From NCBI GenBank assembly GCA_030617125.1, contig JAUWWA010000155.1:1-5546 (forward strand): 5,546 nt of DNA, in the 5' to 3' direction. A model generated the notes under the pieces. The model was not told the DNA's origin and did not search any database. It saw only the letters and a list, made by a program, of their open reading frames with translations. Numbering within the stretch: the stretch's first letter is position 1; every line of letters begins with the position of its first letter. This DNA comes from Pirellulales bacterium (GTDB lineage Bacteria; Planctomycetota; Planctomycetia; Pirellulales; Thermoguttaceae). The position numbers and the translations under genes were made by a program. Shown here one piece after another: positions 1-5,478 of this stretch.

Positions 1-321
1 CGACACCTGGCAATATCGCACCACAGCATGTCTTAGCGTCCCACCACCACCGCCGCGAACGCCCCCAGGTAACACCGTCGGCAACGGACAGCCTCTGCGC
101 CCGAAAGGTCCTCCCACGTACGGATACGGCTTCGGGCAACCCTCGGACACCGGTTGCGAGGCAGGAACTTCCTCTCACCTCGCCCCGACCACGTGCTCAT
201 CACGGCCCCGTGCTATTCTCCCCGGGCTTGCTCTGATACAATGCCAAAAAGATGTCCGCACGCTGCGGCACGGCTCAGTTCAACAATATCTTTTTGCCCG
301 TCGCTACGCGACGAGCGATAA
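1..321. other. Region without a recognisable gene
   Basis: I find no convincing gene in this stretch. One forward frame stays open from position 2 to 580, but its translation is rich in proline, arginine and serine, has no recognisable motif and no start with a ribosome binding site near its beginning, so I treat it as chance openness in GC-rich DNA. The sequence TACAAT at 237-242 resembles a -10 box, but nothing like a -35 box lies 16-18 bp upstream. The window edge cuts this region, so it may be the intergenic space behind a gene that lies outside. Confidence 0.4.
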
Positions 322-489
322 AACGCTACACGTTACGTTCCAGGAGAATACTATGCGTATCGTGGATTTCGGAGAACTTCGGGCAACGCCATTGTCACCA
401 TCTTCAAGGGGGGGCACGAGCTTCTCCCGGAAGCGGCTATATCCTGGATTCAAACAGTTGACAAGAATAAGAAATCAGGAATACAATGA
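322..489 (+). pseudogene. Possible C-terminal remnant of an alpha/beta-hydrolase or esterase-like protein
   Basis: This frame opens directly after a TAA at 319-321 and ends at TGA 487-489. It encodes 55 residues and has no ATG, GTG or TTG start that would make a sensible gene. The translation contains GEYYAYRGFRR, followed by AIVTIFKGGHELLPEAAISW. A beta strand leading into GGHE, then a Pro-Glu-Ala-Ala helix and a Trp, is the usual look of the end of an alpha/beta-hydrolase, where the His of GGHE (codon 415-417) would be the catalytic histidine. The missing body of the protein is not found in any frame upstream, so this is either a degraded gene or a shifted reading frame. A run of seven G (408-414) lies just before the His codon and could be a frameshift site or sequencing error. 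The assignment rests on motif resemblance only, and a chance open frame remains possible. Confidence 0.35.
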
Positions 490-635
490 GCCGGATGCAG
501 GCGACGATAAATTGCCGCGCCCGATCCGCAACGTTGAACGAAACTGCTTCATGGCAGAGCGGAGTAACTGTGCGTATTGAGTCCGGCGTGGAGGAGAGGC
601 TGCGCTTCTTCTGTGAGGAGAGTTAGGGGAAGTCA

Positions 636-716
636 GGGTCAGACCGACAGTAGACAGTGGGTGGTATCTGCATCTGTGCGAAGCGTCATCGCTATTGTTT
701 ACTGTCGGTCTGCCCC
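636..716. repeat. 81-bp inverted-repeat element, MITE-like
   Basis: The two 23-nt arms, 636-658 and 694-716, are reverse complements with three mismatches. They include a perfect 13-nt core, CAGACCGACAGTA (640-652) matched by TACTGTCGGTCTG (700-712). The 35-nt spacer shows no coding character. The outer ends read GGGTCAGACC on the left and, on the other strand, GGGGCAGACC on the right. From memory, ends of the GGGTCAG type are seen around REP-associated (Y1) transposase loci in several phyla, so a short non-autonomous mobile element is a reasonable inference. No transposase lies in the window. The element ends about 60 bp before the start of the ceramidase-like gene and could affect its transcription. 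GAAG flanks it at 629-632 and 717-720, too weak to call a target duplication. Confidence 0.7.
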
Positions 717-764
717 GAAGACTCTCCCCGATTTTGAAGCGATCATGGTTCGTTGGCGCAACAA

Positions 765-771
765 AGAGGAG
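765..771 (+). promoter_or_regulatory. Ribosome binding site that decides the GTG start at 780
   Basis: AGAGGAG lies eight bases before the GTG at 780-782, ideal spacing for a Shine-Dalgarno sequence. The frame stays open back to a TTG at 753, but that start would place this purine-rich element inside the gene. The later in-frame ATG at 804 has no comparable element. Confidence 0.7.
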
Positions 772-779
772 AAACCCGC

Positions 780-2222
780 GTGAACAATTGCGAATGTAGC
801 AAGATGTTTGGCAATCTGAAGTCCTCGGCTCGGCTTCGGGCAGCCATGATGACCCTGAGTGTCGGCATCTACGTGTGTCTGGTTGGGGTTGCAGCCGGAG
901 CCGAGCCGGAAGACCGTACACTGAAAGCAGCGGCCGCCGTGAGGATCGTGAATCCGACACGGCCGGCGGTGACCGTCGGACACCGGGTGATGACGCGTTT
1001 TGACAACGTCTATGCGGATCTTCGAGTCCAGGTCTTTGTGATCGAAGACGCCGGCGGGAAACAGATCGTCTGGATGGGTTGCGACTTCGCCGTAGTGCGC
1101 GCGCCGATCGTCGATCGAATCAAGTCGCGGATTCAGCGCCGCTGGGGCATCCCGCCCGAGGCCGTGTGCATCAATTCCAGCCACACTCATTCCGCTCCGC
1201 CGTTGACCGTCGAGGAAGCGGTCCTGCCGGAACATGTCGACCAGGACTACGTCGAGCGTGTCATCGAGCAGGCAGTGGCCGTTGTCGCCGATGCCCTGCC
1301 GCGTTTGCAACCGGCGCGCGTGCGTTACGTGGTCGACTCTTGCCGGGTCGGCATCAATCGGCGTCTGGGTCGGCCCGGCTCGGTGCGCATGCTTCCCAAC
1401 CCCGAGGGAGTCGTGGACCACCGCGTTCAGGTCGTCGTTGCCGAGTCCGTTGAAACCGGCAAGCTGATCGGCGTGGCCGTGAAGTACGCGTGTCACCCGG
1501 TCACGGTGGTGAATCTTGGTCTCGGTTCCGACTATCCGGGATACATGCGAAAGATCTTCGAGCAGCGGCATCCCGGGACGGTCGCCGTCTTTCTACAAGG
1601 TTGCGGTGGGGACGTTCGCATTCGCGCGGTCAACGAGGACATGACCGGTTGGGTAAGCGGCAGCGTTGCCATGGCCGAGCGTTTCGGCGGAGAACTGGCC
1701 GAGGCGGTCGAGCGCGCTCTCAGGAAGCCGGGCGCCGTGCTTCACGGTCCGGTGAATTACGCCGCGAGCGAGATCAAGCTGCCGGTCAAGATTCTGCCGG
1801 CCAAGGAGTACGCAGCCGCTGCCAATCGCAATGACCCATTCTCCAGCGCGTGGGGGAAGATGTATTCCGAAATACTCAAGAACGGGCAGCCAATTTCCAA
1901 CATGGTCCCTTACCGACTGCAAGCGTTCCGGTTTGGCCGTGGCGATGCTGCGTTCATCCTCGTTGCCCTCGACGGAGAAGTGCTGACGGAGTACGGCTTC
2001 AAACTGGAACGGATGCTGCAACCTGGCACCACTGTCGTCTTGGGATACTCCAACGGGGTCATCGGCTACGTTCCCACCGCCGAGGCGCTCCGCGAAGGCG
2101 GGTACGAGACCTGGGCCTACAAGTGGTTCCGACTCCCCGGACCTTACACCACGGAAGTAGAATCGTTGATCCTTTCGGCCGCGGCGCGGCTTGCCGGATT
2201 GAAAAACAATGTTCCGCGCTGA
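780..2222 (+). CDS. Secreted neutral/alkaline ceramidase-family protein, probably not a true ceramidase
   Basis: The 480-residue product starts with a signal peptide: a basic segment (about residues 12-20), a hydrophobic core (22-39) and a likely signal peptidase site after AAGA at 38-41. It should act in the periplasm or outside the cell. The mature part resembles the neutral/alkaline non-lysosomal ceramidase domain, which uses zinc to hydrolyse amide bonds. SHTHS at 134-138 carries a metal-binding His (probably His135). YACHP at 237-240 gives a second His (239). FLQGCGGD at 271-278 is the family's conserved loop, DGE at 398-400 gives the expected Glu, and GYVPT at 429-433 the expected Tyr. 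The position that follows GD-x, a nucleophilic Ser in characterised ceramidases, is Arg280. The protein also seems to lack the C-terminal domain of the roughly 650-residue bacterial enzymes. Many planctomycetes carry such short relatives of unknown substrate. It is convergent with the AOR/MoaD pair, with no partner gene beside it. Confidence 0.88.
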   Translation: MNNCECSKMFGNLKSSARLRAAMMTLSVGIYVCLVGVAAGAEPEDRTLKAAAAVRIVNPTRPAVTVGHRVMTRFDNVYADLRVQVFVIEDAGGKQIVWMGCDFAVVRAPIVDRIKSRIQRRWGIPPEAVCINSSHTHSAPPLTVEEAVLPEHVDQDYVERVIEQAVAVVADALPRLQPARVRYVVDSCRVGINRRLGRPGSVRMLPNPEGVVDHRVQVVVAESVETGKLIGVAVKYACHPVTVVNLGLGSDYPGYMRKIFEQRHPGTVAVFLQGCGGDVRIRAVNEDMTGWVSGSVAMAERFGGELAEAVERALRKPGAVLHGPVNYAASEIKLPVKILPAKEYAAAANRNDPFSSAWGKMYSEILKNGQPISNMVPYRLQAFRFGRGDAAFILVALDGEVLTEYGFKLERMLQPGTTVVLGYSNGVIGYVPTAEALREGGYETWAYKWFRLPGPYTTEVESLILSAAARLAGLKNNVPR

Positions 2223-2696
2223 AGTATTGCACCAAGACACTTTCCACCAAGAGGAGACCAGAGAATAGCATTTTCAAATAGACTTTCCCGAAGGAATTCC
2301 TTGAAGCGGAGCGGTGCGCTGGTGGATGCCGACATGACGCTCCCCTACTTCGTTCCTTCCGGCGCGCTGGCCGCACCGAACCGGCCGGGTGCCAACGACC
2401 GGAAGGTCAACTGCTCAAACTGATCACGTACACCCAGCCCGAGTCGCGGGATCGGGGAAACGTCGCCTGTAGCAAGACGGTCTGACGCCGACAAAGGAAA
2501 GCGGCCATGTGCAAGACAGGCCGCGTTGGCGTTAGCCTTGTGGCTGTCGTATTGGGATACGGGGTCAGGCTCTTCAACTTTGGCGTCGCCAGGTTTCGGC
2601 TTTTCGGATTCTGGCGAGGAGCCGTCGCACAACCGACGCTGCGCCGTACTTCCCCTCGCCGATCTTGCGGCGGATGACGCTTACCGTCGTTGGACC
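2223..2696. other. Intergenic region with several palindromes and no convincing gene
   Basis: This gap lies between two convergent genes. It holds a perfect 12-bp palindrome, AAGGAATTCCTT (2291-2302), a hairpin at 2501-2524, and a GGGGTCAGGCTC motif at 2561-2572 that resembles the outer ends of the element at 636-716. None is followed by a T-run, so I call no classical Rho-independent terminator. Short open frames exist on both strands, including a + strand frame from ATG 2507 to TGA 2677 and a - strand frame ending near 2580 that contains RRKIGEGKYGAASVVRRLLA. None has a recognised domain, and the second may be the worn remnant of a gene or mobile element. Confidence 0.5.
2501..2524. repeat. 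Short hairpin in the convergent intergenic region
   Basis: GCGGCC (2501-2506) pairs with GGCCGC (2519-2524). After one unpaired A, TGT (2508-2510) pairs with ACA (2516-2518), leaving a five-base loop GCAAG. The stem therefore has nine base pairs with a single bulge. It has no T-tract on either side, so a role in termination or RNA end protection is only a guess. Confidence 0.5.
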
Positions 2697-2758
2697 AATA
2701 GGGGACGGTTACCCATTTTCGTGCCTTTCGACGCAGAAATGGGTGACTGTCCCCTATT
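2697..2758. repeat. 62-bp near-perfect inverted repeat abutting the MoaD-like gene
   Basis: The arms 2697-2718 and 2737-2758 are 22 nt each and match as reverse complements at 20 positions, with an 18-nt spacer. The outer end reads AATAGGGGAC on both strands and the inner end ACCCATTT. The right arm stops three bases beyond the TAG of the MoaD-like gene (2764-2762), so a transcript from that gene would fold into a long hairpin directly after its stop codon. This could end transcription or protect the 3' end. From memory, AATAGGGGACAGTCACC-type sequences occur repeatedly near REP-associated transposases in diverse bacteria, which suggests a mobile origin. That link is inference. Confidence 0.75.
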
Positions 2759-2761
2759 ATC

Positions 2762-2995
2762 CTACCCGCCGCCGATGCCCGGGAAGATGCCAAGCTGCTC
2801 GCCGCCCTGGAGCGTGTCGGAGAGCCCGGCGGCGCGGTTGTTGAGGACGATGATCCTGGTCTGATCGATCGGGATTCCCAATTGGTCCAACACCTGCTCG
2901 ATCGAGCAGCCCGGCTCTACGTCGACACCAATCGACGCGGCGCCGTCGATGTACCGGCGGAGTGTCGCGTACAGGTTGACTTCTACGTGGGGCAT
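2762..2995 (-). CDS. MoaD/ThiS-family ubiquitin-like sulfur carrier protein
   Basis: This 77-residue protein has the beta-grasp sulfur-carrier pattern: a first strand HVEVNLYATLRRY (3-15), a region around DVEPGCSIEQVLDQLGIP (25-42), IIVLNNRAA (48-56), and a C-terminal EQLGIFPGIGGG (66-77). The Gly-Gly end is the site where family members are adenylated and then carry a thiocarboxylate, here probably for building the dithiolene of molybdopterin or tungstopterin. The usual MoaD end is Gly-Gly; three glycines is a small deviation. I chose the ATG at 2995-2993 because the upstream extension to 3061 runs through the left arm of a repeat and has no family similarity. No Shine-Dalgarno is visible before this ATG. 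The gene lies 159 bp downstream of the AOR homologue on the same strand, a pairing seen for AOR enzymes elsewhere, so it is likely co-transcribed and dedicated to that enzyme's cofactor. A ThiS-like role is less likely from context. Confidence 0.85.
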   Translation of the reverse strand: MPHVEVNLYATLRRYIDGAASIGVDVEPGCSIEQVLDQLGIPIDQTRIIVLNNRAAGLSDTLQGGEQLGIFPGIGGG

Positions 2996-3013
2996 GTTCT
3001 GTGGGTTTGTTTT

Positions 3014-3144
3014 GTAGGAGGCGACTCCAGTCACCGTGTGGCTGGCTGATTCCCTGGTCACAGCAACATCAACAGCGGAACCCGGGATCCGTGATCGTGT
3101 TCACCTTGGCCTTGCTTCAGTCGGCGACCGGAGTCGCCTCCTAC
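3014..3144. repeat. REPIN-like pair of GTAG-headed hairpins in inverted orientation
   Basis: The left arm (3014-3036) and the reverse complement of the right arm (3144-3122) both begin GTAGGAGGCGACTCC and agree at 21 of 23 positions, with 85 bp between them. Each arm is itself a hairpin: in the right arm GGCGAC and GTCGCC pair perfectly around TCCG, and in the left arm the same stem has one mismatch. A GTAG tetranucleotide followed by a short hairpin, with two copies facing each other, is the architecture of REP sequences and REPINs, which are moved by Y1 (RAYT) transposases. No such transposase is in the window. The right arm begins 11 bases beyond the AOR stop codon, so it could attenuate or end AOR transcription before the MoaD-like gene. 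Confidence 0.75.
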
Positions 3145-3154
3145 ACTCCCACGG

Positions 3155-4891
3155 CTATCCGATAAAGTCGTAGACCTTGTCAAGTTCTTTGTCCGTCACG
3201 TCAAACGTGGCGTCGTGCGGGGCGAGCCTCTCGGTCTTGAAGTAATCAGGCAGACGATCGTCGGCCGCGGTGAAGCCGGCGGCGGCGTTGAACGCGCGTT
3301 CCCGGGCAAGCGTTTGCTTGCCGACCGCCAGAAAATCGTCGGTGGTGAACTCGCGGCCGTACAGTCCGCCCAGCATCTCGCAAATCCCTTCCAGCGCGGT
3401 CGGGTCGTCGAGCACGGCGAACGCGACGAACAGGCACAGACCCGCCGCGTCGATCGCGCTGGTGGCGATTTGGAGGTTGCGGCTCAGCTCGACCTGGCCG
3501 TTTGGCTTCAGCGGATCGACGCTTCCACCAACTCCCAGCACATTTGCAGTCACTGCATAACCAGCGGTATGATCGGCGCCCATGGTCGAGGTGGCGTAGG
3601 TGACTCCGATTCCCTTGACGGCGCGGGGATCGTAGGCGGGCATGGCCTGGCCCTTGACCGTAGGGATTCGCGAGACGCCGTAGGTCTTGCCGAGCACCTC
3701 GGCCCCTGAGGCGACCAGCCGGCCCAGCGGGGTGCCCTTGCCGATTTCCTCGAGCAGACCGATCGCGCCTTCCGCGTCGCCAAAGGGGATGATGCCGGCC
3801 TCCATCGCCACGGCGATGGTCGCGCCCAGTTCGATCGTGTCCAGCCCGAAGTCGTCGTCGAGGCGGTCCATTTTCGCGATGGCGTCGAGATCGTCGATGC
3901 CGCAGTCGGCGCCGTGTGCCCAGATGGTTTCGTACTCGGGCCCCTTGGTCACGTACTCGCCGTTCTCATCGACGTAGGTGCGCGAGCACTTGATCGTGCA
4001 GCCGCGGTGGCAGGCATGCGCGATCTTGCCGCCGCGTTCGACAATCAGGTCGTGCTGCCGTTCGCCACTGATGGCTTCGGTGCCCTCGAACTGCCCTTGC
4101 TGGAAGTTTCGGGTTGGATAGGCTCCGGCGTCGTTGATCACGTTAGCCAGGACGTTGGTTCCGAACTTGGGCAGGCCTTCGCTGGTGATCGGATGTCCCT
4201 TAAGCGCCGTGTTAAGCTTCTTAGCGCCCTTTTTGAAGGCGTCGGCGTCGGCCGGCTTGGGTCGCCGGCCGTCGGCCGCCTCGACGACGATCACTTTTAC
4301 GCCCTTGCTGCCCATCACGGCGCCGAGTCCACCGCGTCCGCAGTGGCGTGTCGGGCGCCCTTCCGGGTCGGTCACGGCGATACTGGCCGCGGAGCTGAGC
4401 ATTTCGCCCGCCTGGCCGATGCTGATGCAGGAGACTCTGTCGCCGAACTTGTCGAACTGCCTGGCGACGGTGTCGTAATTGCCCAGCCCGGCCAGGTCGT
4501 CGGCCGGCTCGATCTTCACGCCGTCGGCATTCACCCTCAGGCGGTAGAGCTTGCCATTGGCGGGTTTTCCTTCCAGGACAATGGCCTTCACGCCGACCGT
4601 GGCCAAGGCGATGGCGCCCTGCCCGCCAGCGTTGCTCTCTTTGATGGTGCCGGTCAGAGGGCTTTTCGCCCCGGCCGACAGCCGGCCGCTGCACGGGGCC
4701 CCAGTGCCGGTGAGGATACCCGGCGCGAGCACGAGCTTGTTTTCGGCCGAGAGCGGGTGGCAGGTGGGCGGAACTTCGCCGGCCACGATTGCGGACGTCA
4801 GTGCCCGGCCCCCGAGTTCAAGGTAATCCTCGCTGGGTTCCTCGACACGAACGGACTTTTCGGACATATTCACGCGGTAGATGACGGCCAT
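3155..4891 (-). CDS. Tungsten/molybdenum-dependent aldehyde:ferredoxin oxidoreductase (AOR) family protein
   Basis: The 578-residue product is close to the usual family length of about 600. AOR enzymes oxidise aldehydes to acids, passing electrons to ferredoxin through a 4Fe-4S cluster; they use a bis-pterin tungsten or molybdenum cofactor and normally sit in the cytoplasm. Visible landmarks are TGTGAPCSGR (61-70) with SPLTG (77-81), CGRGGLGAVMGSKG (184-197), the cluster cysteines Cys294, Cys298 and Cys302, GPEYETIWAHGADCG (317-331), TMGADHTAGY (436-445), the fourth cluster cysteine Cys486 in DAAGLC, and ARERAFN followed by DRLPDYF (545-551). The first three cysteines are spaced C-x3-C-x3-C, unlike the C-x2-C-x3-C of the Pyrococcus enzyme and more like the YdhV-type branch. 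I chose ATG 4891-4889 because AGGAGGTG lies eight bases upstream; a longer TTG start at 4975 would include the promoter. No ferredoxin-like or flavin partner gene is visible, so the substrate and electron acceptor cannot be named. Confidence 0.92.
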   Translation of the reverse strand: MAVIYRVNMSEKSVRVEEPSEDYLELGGRALTSAIVAGEVPPTCHPLSAENKLVLAPGILTGTGAPCSGRLSAGAKSPLTGTIKESNAGGQGAIALATVGVKAIVLEGKPANGKLYRLRVNADGVKIEPADDLAGLGNYDTVARQFDKFGDRVSCISIGQAGEMLSSAASIAVTDPEGRPTRHCGRGGLGAVMGSKGVKVIVVEAADGRRPKPADADAFKKGAKKLNTALKGHPITSEGLPKFGTNVLANVINDAGAYPTRNFQQGQFEGTEAISGERQHDLIVERGGKIAHACHRGCTIKCSRTYVDENGEYVTKGPEYETIWAHGADCGIDDLDAIAKMDRLDDDFGLDTIELGATIAVAMEAGIIPFGDAEGAIGLLEEIGKGTPLGRLVASGAEVLGKTYGVSRIPTVKGQAMPAYDPRAVKGIGVTYATSTMGADHTAGYAVTANVLGVGGSVDPLKPNGQVELSRNLQIATSAIDAAGLCLFVAFAVLDDPTALEGICEMLGGLYGREFTTDDFLAVGKQTLARERAFNAAAGFTAADDRLPDYFKTERLAPHDATFDVTDKELDKVYDFIG

Positions 4892-4899
4892 GGTCAAGG

Positions 4900-4907
4900 C
4901 ACCTCCT
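4900..4907 (-). promoter_or_regulatory. Strong ribosome binding site for the AOR homologue
   Basis: Read on the - strand, AGGAGGTG lies eight bases before the ATG at 4891. It is a near-complete match to the 16S rRNA tail and fixes the start of the AOR homologue, ruling out the longer TTG-initiated frame from 4975. Confidence 0.8.
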
Positions 4908-4945
4908 GGCGGAGTAGGATTCTGAGTGAAAAACACGTTTCTGGT

Positions 4946-4975
4946 AGCGTACGGCCCATGAACGGCACTTGTCAA
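4946..4975 (-). promoter_or_regulatory. Probable sigma-70-type promoter for the AOR/MoaD-like pair
   Basis: Read on the - strand, a perfect TTGACA (4975-4970) is followed after 18 bases by TACGCT (4951-4946), which matches TATAAT at the three positions that usually matter most (first, second and last). Transcription would start near 4939, leaving a leader of about 50 bases that holds the ribosome binding site. The -10 match is moderate, so the call rests mainly on the perfect -35 box and its position. I see no clear operator. Confidence 0.45.
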
Positions 4976-5441
4976 GCATGGTTTCGTGACGCCTCAGCGG
5001 CAAATCTCTCTCAAAAGTGTATCGACGTCCGCACCGCCGACCAACCCCGGGCCGCAGTTCGGTGCGAACACCGCCAGCGGTTCGAAGCACGCCCGCCGTA
5101 GCGCCATACCGACCAGGTCGATCGCGACGAGCGTCAAACGCCCGGCCCGCGGGGTCAACTCGAACGTCGTGCCGCCGATGTCGTACTACGACGAACTGGC
5201 CGAGTTCCTCGATGGGCTGGACCCGTAACCGGGATTGCTCACAAGGATTCGCAGCATCCCGATTCATCGGATCGCGGTGGCCGCGGCGAAGCGAAGCGGC
5301 GTCCCAGCAGAACCTGGCCTGGGGCTTCGCCGGCCGGCCAATCGTACTAGGCCCTTTCCGGGCTCGTATGTTTGAGGGGTGTGCGGCAACGTAAGTCGTT
5401 GTGGGGAAATAAGTTAAGTGCGATGACGACCGCCTCCGGGA
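4976..5441. other. Region upstream of AOR without a confident gene; coding-like segment of uncertain strand at 4986-5228
   Basis: Two overlapping readings look partly protein-like. On the + strand a GTG-started frame (4986-5228, 80 codons) ends in MSYYDELAEFLDGLDP. On the - strand a frame opening after a stop near 5186 and ending at TGA 4996-4994 gives about 62 codons, including LTLVAIDLVGMALRR and GLVGGADVDTLLREICR. Third codon positions of the two frames fall on the same bases, so the high G/C at those sites cannot tell which strand is coding. Neither has a ribosome binding site or a recognised domain; the segment may be the remnant of a decayed gene. Beyond 5230 I see only small repeats, such as CAACG-TAAGT-CGTTG (5387-5401) and a GCGAAGCGAAGCGG stretch near 5285. 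Confidence 0.3.
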
Positions 5442-5478
5442 GAATTTTTCGACTAATGCTTCACTCGCTGAAAAATTC
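5442..5478. repeat. Inverted repeat with A/T-rich arms
   Basis: GAATTTTTC (5442-5450) and GAAAAATTC (5470-5478) form a perfect 9-bp inverted repeat around a 19-nt spacer. The arms are much more A/T-rich than their surroundings. It could be a binding site for a dimeric regulator or a hairpin at the end of a transcript from beyond the window; the sequence does not decide between these. Confidence 0.5.

Noticed and set aside
353..580. A 75-codon + strand frame starting at an ATG with AGGAG seven bases upstream.
   Set aside because: The start signal is good, but the translation is low in hydrophobic residues and shows no motif. The overlapping frame 322-489 has a more protein-like sequence.
577..783. 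A 68-codon + strand frame whose TGA overlaps the GTG start of the ceramidase-like gene, suggesting translational coupling.
   Set aside because: It runs straight through the 81-bp inverted-repeat element and has only a TTG start. The last part (LPDFEAIMVRWRNKEEKPA) could be a gene remnant, but I cannot support it.
699..1571. A 290-codon open frame on the - strand opposite the ceramidase-like gene.
   Set aside because: It is antisense to a well-supported gene, crosses an arm of the 636-716 repeat, and its His/Asp/Arg-rich composition is typical of a shadow frame.
2291..2302. Perfect palindrome AAGGAATTCCTT considered as a terminator for the ceramidase-like gene.
   Set aside because: It has no loop of usable size as a 12-bp palindrome and no T-run follows, so it does not meet the pattern of a Rho-independent terminator.
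2507..2677. A 56-codon + strand frame with an AAAGGA-like element upstream and a hydrophobic N-terminal part.
   Set aside because: It starts inside a hairpin, continues across the GGGGTCAGGCTC motif, and ends in an arginine/serine-rich tail with no known similarity.
2996..3061. N-terminal extension of the MoaD-like protein by 22 residues.
   Set aside because: The extra codons are read through the left REP-like arm and have no family similarity; the internal ATG gives the usual MoaD length.
3914..5101. A 395-codon open frame on the + strand opposite the AOR gene.
   Set aside because: It lies antisense to a gene with clear family motifs throughout. Long antisense frames are expected opposite GC-rich genes, and its translation shows no known motif.
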